Shown here: positions 9,722-19,534 of the stretch, one piece after another
Layout of the letters: each line of letters starts with the position of its first letter
Position numbering within the stretch: position 1 is the first letter of the stretch
Assembly (NCBI GenBank): GCA_015179125.1
Contig: WHVA01000055.1
Coordinates: 277,926-341,925, forward strand
Length of the DNA stretch: 64,000 nt
DNA from: Gautieria morchelliformis
Lineage: Eukaryota; Basidiomycota; Agaricomycetes; Gomphales; Gomphaceae
Reading direction: 5' to 3'
The notes under the pieces: generated by a model
What the model saw: the letters and a program-made list of their open reading frames with translations, nothing else
Databases searched by the model: none
What the model was told of the DNA's origin: nothing
Translations under genes and position numbers: made by a program

Positions 9722-12700
9722 TCATATGAGTGGGGGGGATACATCACTGAATGTAGCCTTCAAACGGCCTGTAGCAGCCACGTAGTTCAGTAGTTCCAGC
9801 ATGCCCGCCGGCTTCCCTAGCAATTCACTGATCGACGTTGCTTTTCGCCCTAGCTTCCTCCTTAGCTTGTGTCTGGCGTACTCATATGTCCGGCATTCGA
9901 ACAGGAAGTGGTGGACCGACTCGTCGGCCCTAGTGCAAGCGGGACAGATCGGCGTGGGCAACCTCTTGATCCTGTGGAGGTGCTTGTTGAGCGGGGCGTG
10001 GCTGGTTCTCAACTGGGTGATTAGGCTGCATTGTGCTCTGGTCAACCTGGCCGTGTCCGCGATATAGTTGCTGGAGGGCATCTTGCCGTCTATCTTCGAT
10101 AGTCTCGCATACCGGGGGGATCGCTGCCACCGTAACCTCCAGTTCTGTTTCATCCCCATCCTAAAGGCTTGTCTCGCGGCCGCCATGCTGCGCAGAAGGG
10201 GTTCAGCCTCCAGGAGGGGCGGGAGATCACTTAGCTGGTGAGTAGCGTCTAACGCTGCCTTTTTTGCCTCAGCGTCTGCCTCCTCGTTGCCTCCCACCCC
10301 ATCATGTCCCGATATCCAGGCTACGGCTAGGTCTATCTTGCATCGTCGTGTCGGTGTCGCCATCCTGGTGGCCGTGTCATGTATCTGGCTCAGGATGTGT
10401 TGTCCCGGCCTCGGACGTATCTTCTCTATCGCCTGTATCACCCCCTGATTGTCGAGGAGGATTGTGGCCTTTCTGACTTCTTTCTCGCGCCTCAGTAGTT
10501 CTAGCCCCAGAAGTACTCCGATCGCCTCTGCCTCGTAGGTGGTGTGCTCTGTCAGCGGGCCGAGGTGGTATCCCAAGATAGCTTTCCTCCTGCCTTCCCT
10601 GTATAATACTGCCGCGGCTCCTGCTCCACCCTCTGTGCCCGATCCGTCCGTGTATATCATCACGTCGGCCGTGCTGGTCGCCTTGCCCTCCTTGGACTCT
10701 AACCTTGTGGCCGCTATCTCGGTCGTGTATTGCCACGGTGCGTCGGGAACTTGTGCGAAGGGTAGTATTTCCTCGTAGGTGTCGGGTGTGATGTCGAAGA
10801 TATGGGTCAGTGTGTGCAGTGGGGACGGATGTCTCTTTACTAGACGGCGGGCGCACGTGCGAAGTGGCTGGTGGAGAGGGTGTGCCCTTGGGAGGGTTGC
10901 CATGCGGCTGACCGCCTTGTAGCATACGTTCAGTAGTAGGAGTTCTATCGGCATTATGTTGGCATGTGCCTCGAGGACGTCGCTGGCAGTGGTTCTCATG
11001 GCTCCAGTGATAGCGATAGTGGCAATGTGCTGTATCGACGTTAGCTTACGCACTATTTTCACTGAACCTGTGGACCTCTTCTTCCCTTCCACTCTCTGAA
11101 TTGGCGTGTACCACACGTCCGCCGCGTATGTGAATTTTGGTATGGCCACTGCGCAGTATAATTGTCTCATGTACGTTGCTCGGACACCTGTGGAGGGCTT
11201 GGTCAGTCTGCACGCTAGGAGTGTCCACTTTACCGCCTTGGCTGTAACTTTCTCCGCATGCTCGCTCCACCTCAGTTCCTCGTCCAGGAGTATGCCCAGG
11301 AATTTATGTGATGTCGAGGGCTGGATGACCATGTCCTCGTATACAAAGCCTGGTCTTGGTTCGCGTATGGTCTTGCGTGGTCTGGTGGGGTCGGGGACTC
11401 TGTGGCGCGAGAAACCAATCACAGCGAATTTGTTCTTTTCGAACCTGGACTGGTGAGTGCACGTCCATTCACCCGCCCCACCTTCTTTGAGTAGCATATC
11501 TCTGATGCCCTCGTACGCCTCCTCATATGTGTCCCCTTCCGCGTATAGGTTGGCGTCGTCCACGTATGCCGTCGCCGCCCTTCCTTTCCCCGACGCCACC
11601 TCTACTAGATCCGCGTTGTAGTAGAGATAGAGTATCATCGATAGTGGGTCACCTTGCCCTATCCCGTTGTCTATGTTGACCCAGTCCGATAGATAGTCGT
11701 CGAATTTCAGCCTGGTGCGTCTGTCTGCCAACATCCTCTCGTCGAAGAGCACGTAAGGCTCTGGCACCTTGCGTTTCCTCATGTTGTGGAGCAGGCGGTC
11801 CGTGACTGCGTTCGGGAATGCGCCTTCAATGTGGAGGAATAACATGGCTGCTACCTTCTTCCTCCTCCACGCCCCTTTTATCTTGTTGACCATTAGGTGG
11901 AGGGAGTCGGTTGTCGTCCTACCAGGCCTCCCTCCAAAGTGGGTGGCTGGGATGAGCTGGTGCTTCTCCGTCAGGTACGTGATGTCTTCTGCCACTATTG
12001 CCGTGAGGAGTTTACCGATCGTGTTGTACAGGGCGATGGGACGGTATGATTTTGGCGCCTCATAGTTGGCCTTTCCCGGTTTCCGTAGTACAATTGTGAT
12101 CCAGGTCCTCCAGTTGTCACTGTATGTGTTCAATGCAAATGTTGCTCGGAATATGCACAGAAGATACTCAGCGAGTAAGTCCACCGATTCCTTCAGGACA
12201 ACATTAGGGATTCCGGCATCGCCAGGCGCTTTGTGCGGCTTTAGCTTGTCCAGTTGTCGCCTCAGCTGTGCCTCGTGGATCTGGAACCCGTGTTTGATGT
12301 GTTTCGGATATTTGTAGTTGGCTGGGATCTGGGACTCGGCTGGTTTGGGCGGAAAGAAGGCCGCTGCGAGGGCGGCGCTTTTGTCCTCATTTGTTTCTGC
12401 TGTGCGGCCGGTTCCATCGGTCCCAGGGATATGCAGTGTCGGGATCCTCAATCTGCCCCCATCCGTGGTCGGGTGGGATATGTACCTGTTTGCCATCCAC
12501 AGTAGTCCATCGTTGAGGTCCTCCAGGTATTCGGCCCAGTGTTGAGATTTGGCCTTGCTAATCGCCTTGCTGTATCTGTCGGTGATCTCCCTGTGTTCTT
12601 CGTGGGTCGGGTGGTCAGCGATGGCACGATGTATATATGATAGATGTTTTAGCCTATTTTTTGCTTTCTTGAGGTCTGTGAGCTCTTTGCACCACCATCT

Positions 12701-13675
12701 GCGGGAGTGTGGTGTTGGCTTCGATAGTGGGACCACGGTGTCGATAGTGTCCTGGATGGCAGCCGTCAGCGCGTTGACCATGTCATTGTACTCACCTATG
12801 TCTTCCAACTCCTTCGCCTCTGGCACTTCCACCAGTTGCTCTGCTAGCTGCTCTCTGAACTCGCCCCAGTCCACCATCCTGAAGTTGCGATATGGTTCCG
12901 GGTTCTGGATTTCCACTCCAACGTCGATAGTCGTGAGGATGGGAACGTGGTCGGTGCCTGGTCCCCTTCTGTCGGGGGAGGTGTCGCAGCCGATGATGGT
13001 GTCGATGATGTTGTCTGTGCAGAAGACATTGTCGACCCTCGTCCAGTTCTTGGTTGACATTGATTGCAGGGTGGGGAGCTGCTTAGGAAGTGCCATTACC
13101 ATATTGTAGTCAGCCAGCATAGAGATCAGCTCTTCCGCCGCCTTGGTCGCGTCGGCCGTGAATAAATGGTGGTTTCTCTCTTTGTCCCACATGGGATGGT
13201 GTCTGTTGAAGTCGCCACACCAGACCATGGAGTCCGTTTCGCGGTGAATTAGGTTTCGTCTCCCAGCTCTGACAAAGTCGTCTAAGGTCTGTAGCGTCGC
13301 TGAGTGTTCGCAGTCGTTGTATATATTGAAGATTGTTATCTTTCCCTGACGGTGTCGAATCTGTATTGCTGTGATGTTGTTTGTCCCTTCGCCTGAAACC
13401 TGTGACCATGCATTAGTATCCATTAGGACATTTACCAGTATGATAGAGCGTTTTGTGGCTCCGTTGCTTAGGTGAGATGTAGGGTAAAGCACGCGCCAGT
13501 TGTGGTTCGCCTTGGTGTTGCCTAGCGTGTCGATGTACGGCTCCTGTAGCAGAATGATGTCCCATTCCTTGTGCGCATCCGAATTGATGAGATCGTACTG
13601 AGCCTTGTCAGATTTGTTCAGGTTCTGTTGGTATATTCTCAGCCTCGCCGGTGTTGGTTCCATTGTGTATGACAT
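9722..13675 (-). CDS. LINE-1 ORF2: APE endonuclease, reverse transcriptase, RNase H
   Basis: The reading frame gives 1317 residues from the ATG at 13675. Residues ~1-235 are an APE-type endonuclease (LRIYQQNLNKS, LLQEPYID, WCGDFNRHHPMW, TDHVPI). RT spans ~470-770 with PKSYRPIAL, GRPGRTTTDSL, GIGQGDPLS and YVDD at 704-707. RNase H spans ~1000-1140 (IYTDGS, YEAEAIGV, LLDNQGVI, GNEEADAEAKKAA), followed by a C-terminal CPAC...HHFLFEC zinc-finger-like motif. The enzyme nicks target DNA and copies element RNA onto it. Residue 615 in RT motif A is His (codon at 11831-11833) where LINE-2 and the family have Asp (LLLDIKGAF here reads LFLHIEGAF). That metal ligand is essential, so the copy is probably inactive. 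The frame also extends upstream without ATG to 13726; I chose 13675 because it overlaps the ORF1 stop. Confidence 0.92.
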   Translation of the reverse strand: MSYTMEPTPARLRIYQQNLNKSDKAQYDLINSDAHKEWDIILLQEPYIDTLGNTKANHNWRVLYPTSHLSNGATKRSIILVNVLMDTNAWSQVSGEGTNNITAIQIRHRQGKITIFNIYNDCEHSATLQTLDDFVRAGRRNLIHRETDSMVWCGDFNRHHPMWDKERNHHLFTADATKAAEELISMLADYNMVMALPKQLPTLQSMSTKNWTRVDNVFCTDNIIDTIIGCDTSPDRRGPGTDHVPILTTIDVGVEIQNPEPYRNFRMVDWGEFREQLAEQLVEVPEAKELEDIGEYNDMVNALTAAIQDTIDTVVPLSKPTPHSRRWWCKELTDLKKAKNRLKHLSYIHRAIADHPTHEEHREITDRYSKAISKAKSQHWAEYLEDLNDGLLWMANRYISHPTTDGGRLRIPTLHIPGTDGTGRTAETNEDKSAALAAAFFPPKPAESQIPANYKYPKHIKHGFQIHEAQLRRQLDKLKPHKAPGDAGIPNVVLKESVDLLAEYLLCIFRATFALNTYSDNWRTWITIVLRKPGKANYEAPKSYRPIALYNTIGKLLTAIVAEDITYLTEKHQLIPATHFGGRPGRTTTDSLHLMVNKIKGAWRRKKVAAMLFLHIEGAFPNAVTDRLLHNMRKRKVPEPYVLFDERMLADRRTRLKFDDYLSDWVNIDNGIGQGDPLSMILYLYYNADLVEVASGKGRAATAYVDDANLYAEGDTYEEAYEGIRDMLLKEGGAGEWTCTHQSRFEKNKFAVIGFSRHRVPDPTRPRKTIREPRPGFVYEDMVIQPSTSHKFLGILLDEELRWSEHAEKVTAKAVKWTLLACRLTKPSTGVRATYMRQLYCAVAIPKFTYAADVWYTPIQRVEGKKRSTGSVKIVRKLTSIQHIATIAITGAMRTTASDVLEAHANIMPIELLLLNVCYKAVSRMATLPRAHPLHQPLRTCARRLVKRHPSPLHTLTHIFDITPDTYEEILPFAQVPDAPWQYTTEIAATRLESKEGKATSTADVMIYTDGSGTEGGAGAAAVLYREGRRKAILGYHLGPLTEHTTYEAEAIGVLLGLELLRREKEVRKATILLDNQGVIQAIEKIRPRPGQHILSQIHDTATRMATPTRRCKIDLAVAWISGHDGVGGNEEADAEAKKAALDATHQLSDLPPLLEAEPLLRSMAAARQAFRMGMKQNWRLRWQRSPRYARLSKIDGKMPSSNYIADTARLTRAQCSLITQLRTSHAPLNKHLHRIKRLPTPICPACTRADESVHHFLFECRTYEYARHKLRRKLGRKATSISELLGKPAGMLELLNYVAATGRLKATFSDVSPPLI

Positions 13676-15639
13676 CAGCGAGGGGAAGGGAGAGGCGGCC
13701 CACTGTGTCCATCTGTGTCGCCCCACCTGGTGGTGGGGCCCAGGGCGATGCTGTTGGAGGATGTTGTTGGGCTCTCATGCGGTCGTGCTTGCTGCAATGG
13801 ACCTGCATTTGGATGTCCTGCAGTTTTCGGGTCTGGGGTTCGCCTTCCATATGGTAGCATGGTCTGTCTGAGCCCTCCTGCGCGTCGCGTGACTGTCTCC
13901 CAGCCTCCGCTGTGTTGCGTCATGGGCTGTTGCTCGGTCTGTAGGGGCAGTAGGGCCTGCGCCTTAGAGGGTTGTGAGACGCAGGTCCATACTTCTTCAG
14001 TCGGGAAGTATGGCAGTTGGTTTTCGAGCAGTCTGGCATCGAGCTCTGCGCATTTGCGTAGGAAGATGGGGCAGGTTCTGGCCCAGCTGGCGTGCTCGTC
14101 CGACCTGCACGAGACACATTGACGTTCGGTCTGGTCGCACGTGGCCGTTTTGTGTCGCCCACCGCAGGTCCCGCAAGTGTCGTATTCCTGTGGGCATCTG
14201 TACGACAGGTGGTTCCACCCCTGGCATTTGAGGCATCGGGTTGGTTCCTTCCTGCATTTCTCTGCGTATACTCTTTTCTGACATATTATTATTCCGTCGG
14301 TGAGCGCTTTGTTGGCTGTCTCCGGTGCAGTGAATGTGATGATGACGTGTCCGCAGGTTTGGCTGGCTGCTCGCCGATGCTTAGGTTTGATCCATCTTGC
14401 TTTGTCGATTGCGCCCCTCGGGAGCCTGTTAACCACCTCTATGCCCCGTAGGTCGCCCTCCCTTTCCGGTTCGAAGTGTAGGGGCACGAATTGGATTACG
14501 AGCGGGTATGACCTCGCCTTCATCCTGGCGTCAGGTGATAGGGCTTCCGTGAATTGGGTCCTGCGTTCCGCCTCGTTGAGCCATCTCGCCGCTTCCTCCA
14601 TGTTGAGCTCGAACAGCACTCCACCGTTGACGAGTCGCTTCGCGCTGACCACAATTCTCTCGCCCTCTGCGTCTAGGTCGCTGATAGCCTCGTTTGCTTT
14701 GAGCGCCAGCCCGGTATCGTCCAGGTCAGTCAGGACCCGTTCTCCTGCGTTCGCGGCATCCACTAGTACCTGTCGCTGCTTTATGCCTTCTCGGGCACGG
14801 ACTCTGGCATCGAGCGTGGTGGCACCAGGCGATATGTGCTGGGTCGCCGTTGCTGCTTTCATTGCGGCGTCCCTGTATGTTGTCGAGGTCTCGTTGAGCT
14901 GCGTTGCCGAGGAGGCGACGGTGTTCGACACCGATTGTATTGTTTGTATTGCCGCTGCCGCGTCCTCGGCAACTTGGTGGGATAGTCTGGCCGCGGTCTC
15001 TGCTGCAGCCGTGGCCTTGTCTATCAGTGTCGTCGCTTCTAGGACCTTGGCTGATAGGGTGTTTCCTTCCGCTGCGAGGCCCTCCCTGACCTGGCTCACT
15101 ATTCTCGCGCATCTGGCGTCATCCTCGACCTCTTCTAGAACAAACGCAATAGACCTCAACGCGTTTATCACCTGGCGCGGTACCCCTTTGTATTGCGTTA
15201 CCTGTAATATGGCGGTGGACAGCACATCGACCGTCCAGGGCGCGCCCGGTACCGTTAGCAAGGTGCGTTCCAAATAGAGCTTACCTGCATCTACATCTGA
15301 TATCTCCTGTCCCTGCAAGCTTCTTATCTCCTCTCCTGTGAGCATCTCCTGGTCTGTGGCTGTTCCTCTGGTGGCTGGCCTGGTCGCTGGCGCCTTTTTC
15401 TCAGCTGTGTTCTCGCTTCTTTTCAGTGGTTCCGTCTGCTTCTCTCGTGTAGGGCCCGTTGCTGCCCTAGGCTGGATTCTTCCCTGAGCGTCGAGCTTGG
15501 CCTGTGCCATGGACGGTGTCGTGACTGGGCGCTGCGTAGGCGTGTTCCTGCCCTTTGCCCCGCTAGCCGACGTGTCGTTCGACATGAGGCCGGATTCCGT
15601 GGCAGGCGTGTGCAGGGCGCTCAGAGTGTGTATGTACAT
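13675..15639 (-). CDS. LINE-1 ORF1: gag-like RNA-binding protein
   Basis: The 654-residue frame starts at ATG 15639; MSND at residue 19 is an alternative start. The N-terminal ~110 residues are basic and low in complexity. The middle part (~130-330) is Ala-rich, with long stretches likely to form helices or coiled coil. Three zinc knuckles follow at ~465-535: CLKCQGWNHLSYRC, CGTCGGRHKTATC and CVSCRSDEHASWARTC. Such proteins bind element RNA and form the retrotransposition particle. Its stop TGA (13677-13675) overlaps the ORF2 ATG as TGATG, which suggests reinitiation or coupled translation. No internal damage is seen. Confidence 0.88.
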   Translation of the reverse strand: MYIHTLSALHTPATESGLMSNDTSASGAKGRNTPTQRPVTTPSMAQAKLDAQGRIQPRAATGPTREKQTEPLKRSENTAEKKAPATRPATRGTATDQEMLTGEEIRSLQGQEISDVDAGKLYLERTLLTVPGAPWTVDVLSTAILQVTQYKGVPRQVINALRSIAFVLEEVEDDARCARIVSQVREGLAAEGNTLSAKVLEATTLIDKATAAAETAARLSHQVAEDAAAAIQTIQSVSNTVASSATQLNETSTTYRDAAMKAATATQHISPGATTLDARVRAREGIKQRQVLVDAANAGERVLTDLDDTGLALKANEAISDLDAEGERIVVSAKRLVNGGVLFELNMEEAARWLNEAERRTQFTEALSPDARMKARSYPLVIQFVPLHFEPEREGDLRGIEVVNRLPRGAIDKARWIKPKHRRAASQTCGHVIITFTAPETANKALTDGIIICQKRVYAEKCRKEPTRCLKCQGWNHLSYRCPQEYDTCGTCGGRHKTATCDQTERQCVSCRSDEHASWARTCPIFLRKCAELDARLLENQLPYFPTEEVWTCVSQPSKAQALLPLQTEQQPMTQHSGGWETVTRRAGGLRQTMLPYGRRTPDPKTAGHPNAGPLQQARPHESPTTSSNSIALGPTTRWGDTDGHSGPPLPSPR

Positions 15640-15759
15640 AGATAGATAAAGTAGTAGCAGTAGTATGAGTATGGAGGTGGTGAGAGGAAGAGTAAAATAA
15701 GGAAAGAACTAAAAATGTGCCCAGGCGATGGTGGTGGTCAGAGTGCAAAAGGAGTCCTC

Positions 15760-16492
15760 TCTCCACCTCTTTGTCAACGAGAGACAGGATGACTGGGATG
15801 AGATACTTCCACTGGTGGAATTCCAATACAACAACCATGTACATTCCGCCATGCAGCAGACTCCCTTCATGCTCGACTCTGGAAAACACCCACGGATGGA
15901 CTTCAAGCCACACCAGGCAGAGTCCCAACTCGAGACAGTCAATGAGTTCCGAGACCCCATGGACTCCACCCTTTCGGAAGCCAAGTCTGCCCTTGTGAAG
16001 GCCAAGGACAACATGGCAAGGTACTACAACCAATGCCGAGTTCCTGCCCCAGAGTACCCAGTTGGAGACCAGGTATATTTAGACGCAAGTGACATCCGTA
16101 CCACACGCCCTTCACAGAAGCTTGCCAACCACTACCTTGGGCCCTTCACAGTGATGCAGAGGGTTGGATGGAACCTGTAACGCCTCCAACTTCCGATGTG
16201 CATCTCCTGCCTCCACCCCGTCTTCAACGTAGTGAAGTTACTCCCGGCGCTTGAGGACCCAATTCCAGGTCGGAAGGCTCATCCACCACCTCCACCGGAA
16301 ATTGTAGATGGGGAAGAGCATTATGTGGTGGAACGGATCCTGGACAGCCAGTTCATGCAGGGACAACTCCAATTCCTCATGAAATGGGAAGGATATGGGT
16401 ACAAGGAGAATTCGTGGGTTCCGGAGCAAGATGTCTCTGCTCCGGACAAACTCCAAGACTTCTACAGGACACACCCTGGTGCCCCTCGTTGA
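15760..16492 (+). pseudogene. G1 Gypsy integrase C-terminus and chromodomain
   Basis: Starting at the right copy of the LINE-1 target duplication, the frame reads LHLFVNERQDDWDEILPL, HSAMQQTPFMLDSGKHP and PVGDQVYLDASDIRT, the C-terminal integrase segment. A TAA near 16178 replaces a codon before RLQLP; the same frame then continues through HPVFNVVKLLPA to a chromodomain (EEHYVVERILDSQF, FLMKWEGYGYKENSWVPE) and a stop at 16490-16492. Chromodomains direct integration to marked chromatin in chromoviruses. The part is dead because of the stop and the missing catalytic core. Confidence 0.88.
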
Positions 16493-16550
16493 ATCCGTTT
16501 GCTAGCCTTTCAATCCCTCGTGTCCCGTGCTTTGAGGACGTAGCACACTA

Positions 16551-16559
16551 GAGGGGGGG
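16551..16559 (+). promoter_or_regulatory. G1 polypurine tract
   Basis: AGAGGGGGG immediately precedes the 3' LTR start TGATGTCAGGGG. It would prime plus-strand DNA synthesis. Confidence 0.75.
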
Positions 16560-16845
16560 TGATGTCAGGGGACACCCTGTTTTCCAGTTCCAACACCACA
16601 CCAAGTTCCAACTACATTTCCGACTCTGCTTCCGGTTCCATCTCCGACTCCACTTTCGGAAATGATTCCGCTTTGGGAGAACTTCCACAAGTTCTGTTCG
16701 CTTTGCCAATTCCACTCCACTTTCCGACTTCTGCTCTTGGAACATTGTCAGAAGTCAAGCAACTCGTGTAGTAGGTGGCATCAAGGGTCAACCAAGGGTC
16801 AGGGAGATCAGGGGGATGCAGGGTTGATGGCGAGTGCCAAGTGTT

Positions 16846-19389
16846 TTTTTTTTTTAAAAATCCATTTGTATCTATTGGGGCGTAGCCCTATGTAAGATAA
16901 TACACGGCCATCATATCTACTGCCTCTGTACAAGGTGTGGGGGTGCAAGTCATGGACCGGTGGTACGGTGGGGCGAGTCTCGCGTGGAGAGCTTATGCGT
17001 GGAAGTGGTAGGTAGGGGTCTGGCTAAGCTAGCTGTCTCCCGTCCGGTTTTCCCTCCCGACAGCCGCTTTGAAGCGGCCTGTGGCATCAACATACTTTAG
17101 CAAGTGCTTTGTGGTGTTCGGGTCAGACAGCAGGGCAGGGAGGGAGTGCGCGTCCCGAGGGAGGGCACTGCGGAGGGCGCGGCGGTGGGGCTCATGTGTG
17201 GGGCATCTCATGAGGAAGTGGAATACTGTCTCTGCGCCCCTCAGACATGCCGGGCATGTGGGGGTCTCCCATTTTCCAATCTTGTGCAAGTGCGCATTCA
17301 GGGGTGTGTGGCCGGTGCATAACTGCACCATGATACTCACGTGGCGTCTGCTGAGGGGGTTCACCAGTCTGCGGAACTTAGGTGAGGGGACAGTGGGGTC
17401 GATCAGGCTGAGCTTCGCGTATCTCGGCGAGCTCTGGAACCTCTCCATGTTCTGCGCCCTGGCCTTAGCCTTGTGTGTTTTCCTCAGGGCTGCGGTGCTG
17501 GTCGGTAGGGGGCGGCACAGGATTGTGGGTAGGTCTCCGGGCGCACTGGCCTCCCCCTGGGCTGCCTTTTTGGCCTCTACATCAGCAACCTCGTTCCCAG
17601 GGATCTGGGAGTGCCCCGGGACCCACCGGACTTGCAGTTCTGTTCCCGGGTGTCGGTGGGACAGCACACTTGCCTCGTCGTGCACCACGTCCACCAGGTA
17701 GTGGCTTGGGGCGGGCCTGGAGAGGTCGGTGGCCTTGATCGCAGCCTCAAGCCCTATCGTCATGCCTCTGGGTGCCCGTTCCCCTCTCAGTAGCTCCATC
17801 CCTAGAAGCATCCCGACCAGCTCAGCCTCGTAGACCGTGTGTTCCTCCACCTTTCCTAGGTAATGCCTCAGGGTTCCTGCCCGCCTTCCCCTCCTGTACA
17901 GCACCGCTGCCACCCCCACTCCCCCGTCAATTTCTGACCCGTCCGAGTAGATATGTAGTTCTGCCGCGTTCTCCCTGTCCTCTCGTGCTGCCCCCTCCTT
18001 GTCCTCCGCCACCCTTGTGCAGAACTTCTTTGTCCAGCCCGGCTCCTTCCGCACTGCACTGATGGTCTCAACATCTCTGGGGTTGATGCCGGATGCTGCC
18101 ATTAGCTCATGTAGGGGGGAGCAGTGGGTCCGGACCCCTCTCGCGGCTCTCCTGGTTGGGCCATGGAGTGGGCGTGTCTCAGAGAGCGCCGCAAGCCTGA
18201 CCGCTGCATTGTGGCATATAGTGTTGAGGAGGAGGGGGAGCGGTATCATGTCGGCATGTGCGTCAAGCATATCCGTGGCCGTGGTCCGCATGGCGCCAGT
18301 TGTCTGCAGTGCCGCCAACCTCTGGACCCTGGCAAGCTTGCTCATGAACCCGATAGAGCCTCTGTGCTTCTTTCCCCTTGGTGCCCTGTACATAGGTGTG
18401 CACCATATGTCGGCAGCGTATAACATTCGAGGGACCGCTATGCCATAGTAAAGCCGTCTGACGTGCCGGGGAGGCAGGCCTGAGCTGGGCTTGGAGAGCC
18501 ACCTGAAGTGCATCACCCAGTCTGTCCCTTTTCCCAGGGCGCATGCAGCTTGTTCTTTGAAATGCAGCTCCTGGTCCAGGAAGACCCCCAGGTATTTGGT
18601 CGCTTTTGATGGGGAGATGAGATGGTCGCCGATCTTCAGGGAGCGCCTCGGCACAGGGATGGTCTTCCCACGTTTGAAGGGGCGCTTCTTCCTCCTTCTA
18701 GTGAAGTCTACCACTTTCATCTTGTCGTACTCAAAGAAGGAGTTGTGGGAGATTGACCATTCCGTGGCACCCCCCTCCCTGTCCATCATGTCCCGTATCT
18801 TGGCGTGTGTGTCTGAAAAGGTCTTACCCGTCGCCAGCAAGGTGACATCGTCTATGTAGCCGGGGGCCAGCTCCCCTTTCCGCTTGTTGGCAACCGGCAC
18901 TAGCCCGGCGTTGTAGAAGAGGTAGCAGACGAGGGACACAGGGCACCCCTGGTCGCAGCCATCATCGATGCGGAGTGGGCCTGAGGTGAAGTCGTCGAAG
19001 TTGATGGTAGCGCTCCTGCCCGTCATTTTGCGCCTCAGCCAGTCCATGTACTGCTTGGGGATCCCGCTGCATCTCATGTCGTGGAGCAGCCTGGCTGTGG
19101 ACACGCTCGGGAAGGCCCCTTTGATGTCCAGGAGGAGGATGGTGGCCACGTGGCCGCGGCGCCATGCTCTCTTGACAAAGTCGACCAGTAGGTGCAGAGT
19201 GTCTGTGGTTGAGCAGCCTGGGCCGCCGCCAAAGTGCGTGTCTGGGAGGAGGCCAAGGCGCTCTGAGTGAAACATGAGGGTCGATGCGATGCAGGAGGAG
19301 AGGATCTTTGCAATGGTCTCCATGAGGGCGATGGGCCGGTATGCCTTCGCCACTGTATAGCCAGGCTTGCCTGGTTTTCTCAGTGCTAG
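16846..19389 (-). mobile_element. LINE-2: 5'-truncated Tad-like LINE
   Basis: A 2.5-kb minus-strand element starts abruptly inside reverse transcriptase (LALRKPGKPGY at about 19360-19389) and ends in a T-run at about 16846-16855. Target duplication GAGTG(C/T)CAAGTGTT lies at 16832-16845 and 19390-19403, one mismatch in 14. Loss of ORF1 and endonuclease is the usual outcome of incomplete reverse transcription. It is related to, but clearly diverged from, LINE-1. Confidence 0.9.
17029..19389 (-). pseudogene. LINE-2 ORF2 remnant: RT and RNase H
   Basis: An open frame of about 786 element-derived residues runs from the truncation point to a stop at 17029; by chance it also reads on into the LTR to an ATG at 19446. 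RT motifs AKAYRPIAL, GGGPGCSTTDTL, LLLDIKGAFP (catalytic Asp present) and GYIDD are intact. RNase H has IYSDGS, YEAELVGM and GNEVADVEAKKAA. However, the third acidic motif, usually DNQAAI, reads GLEAAIKA (about 17735-17760), consistent with a 6-nt in-frame deletion. A C-terminal CPAC...FHFLMRC motif follows. Without ORF1, endonuclease and promoter it cannot move by itself. Confidence 0.88.
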
Positions 19390-19534
19390 GAGTGTCAAGT
19401 GTTGTCCCTGCCTGTGGAGTGTAGTATAATATGGGCTTGCTGGCATTGGAGGTCCTTAGACTTTTCTCTTCAGATTTCCCCTTGTCAGTTGTGTGGTAGT
19501 GTGACCTCCACAGCCAGCTAGGGTTGCCCCTACA

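Larger units (their letters stand above)
9167..15759 (-). mobile_element. LINE-1: full-length Tad-like non-LTR retrotransposon
   Basis: About 6.6 kb on the minus strand: 5' UTR (15640-15759), ORF1, ORF2, 3' UTR (9194-9721) and a poly(A) tail seen as a T-run at 9163-9193. The target duplication TCTCCACCTCTT occurs at 9155-9166 and 15760-15771. Removing the element brings together the Gypsy G1 integrase frame across the junction (QYLHL then FVNERQDDW), independent proof of the ends. The order gag-like ORF1, APE endonuclease, RT, RNase H is that of the Tad/I group known from fungi. Both ORFs are open, but the RT lacks one catalytic Asp. Confidence 0.92.
16560..19534 (+). mobile_element. G1 Gypsy 3' LTR, split by LINE-2
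   Basis: The LTR starts TGATGTCAGGGGACACC at 16560, is interrupted after GTGCCAAGTGTT (16845), resumes at 19404 and ends TTGCCCCTACA at 19534. Without the insertion it is about 417 bp, close to the 411-bp copy at 7420. The partial LTR at 60268-60546 preserves the uninterrupted order across the insertion point and confirms the junction. Confidence 0.88.

Noticed and set aside
14300..15277. 325-residue plus-strand open frame, Ser/Ala-rich
   Set aside because: It is antisense to LINE-1 ORF1 and mirrors its codon composition.
17069..18448. Several plus-strand frames inside LINE-2
   Set aside because: Antisense shadows of the GC-rich ORF2.
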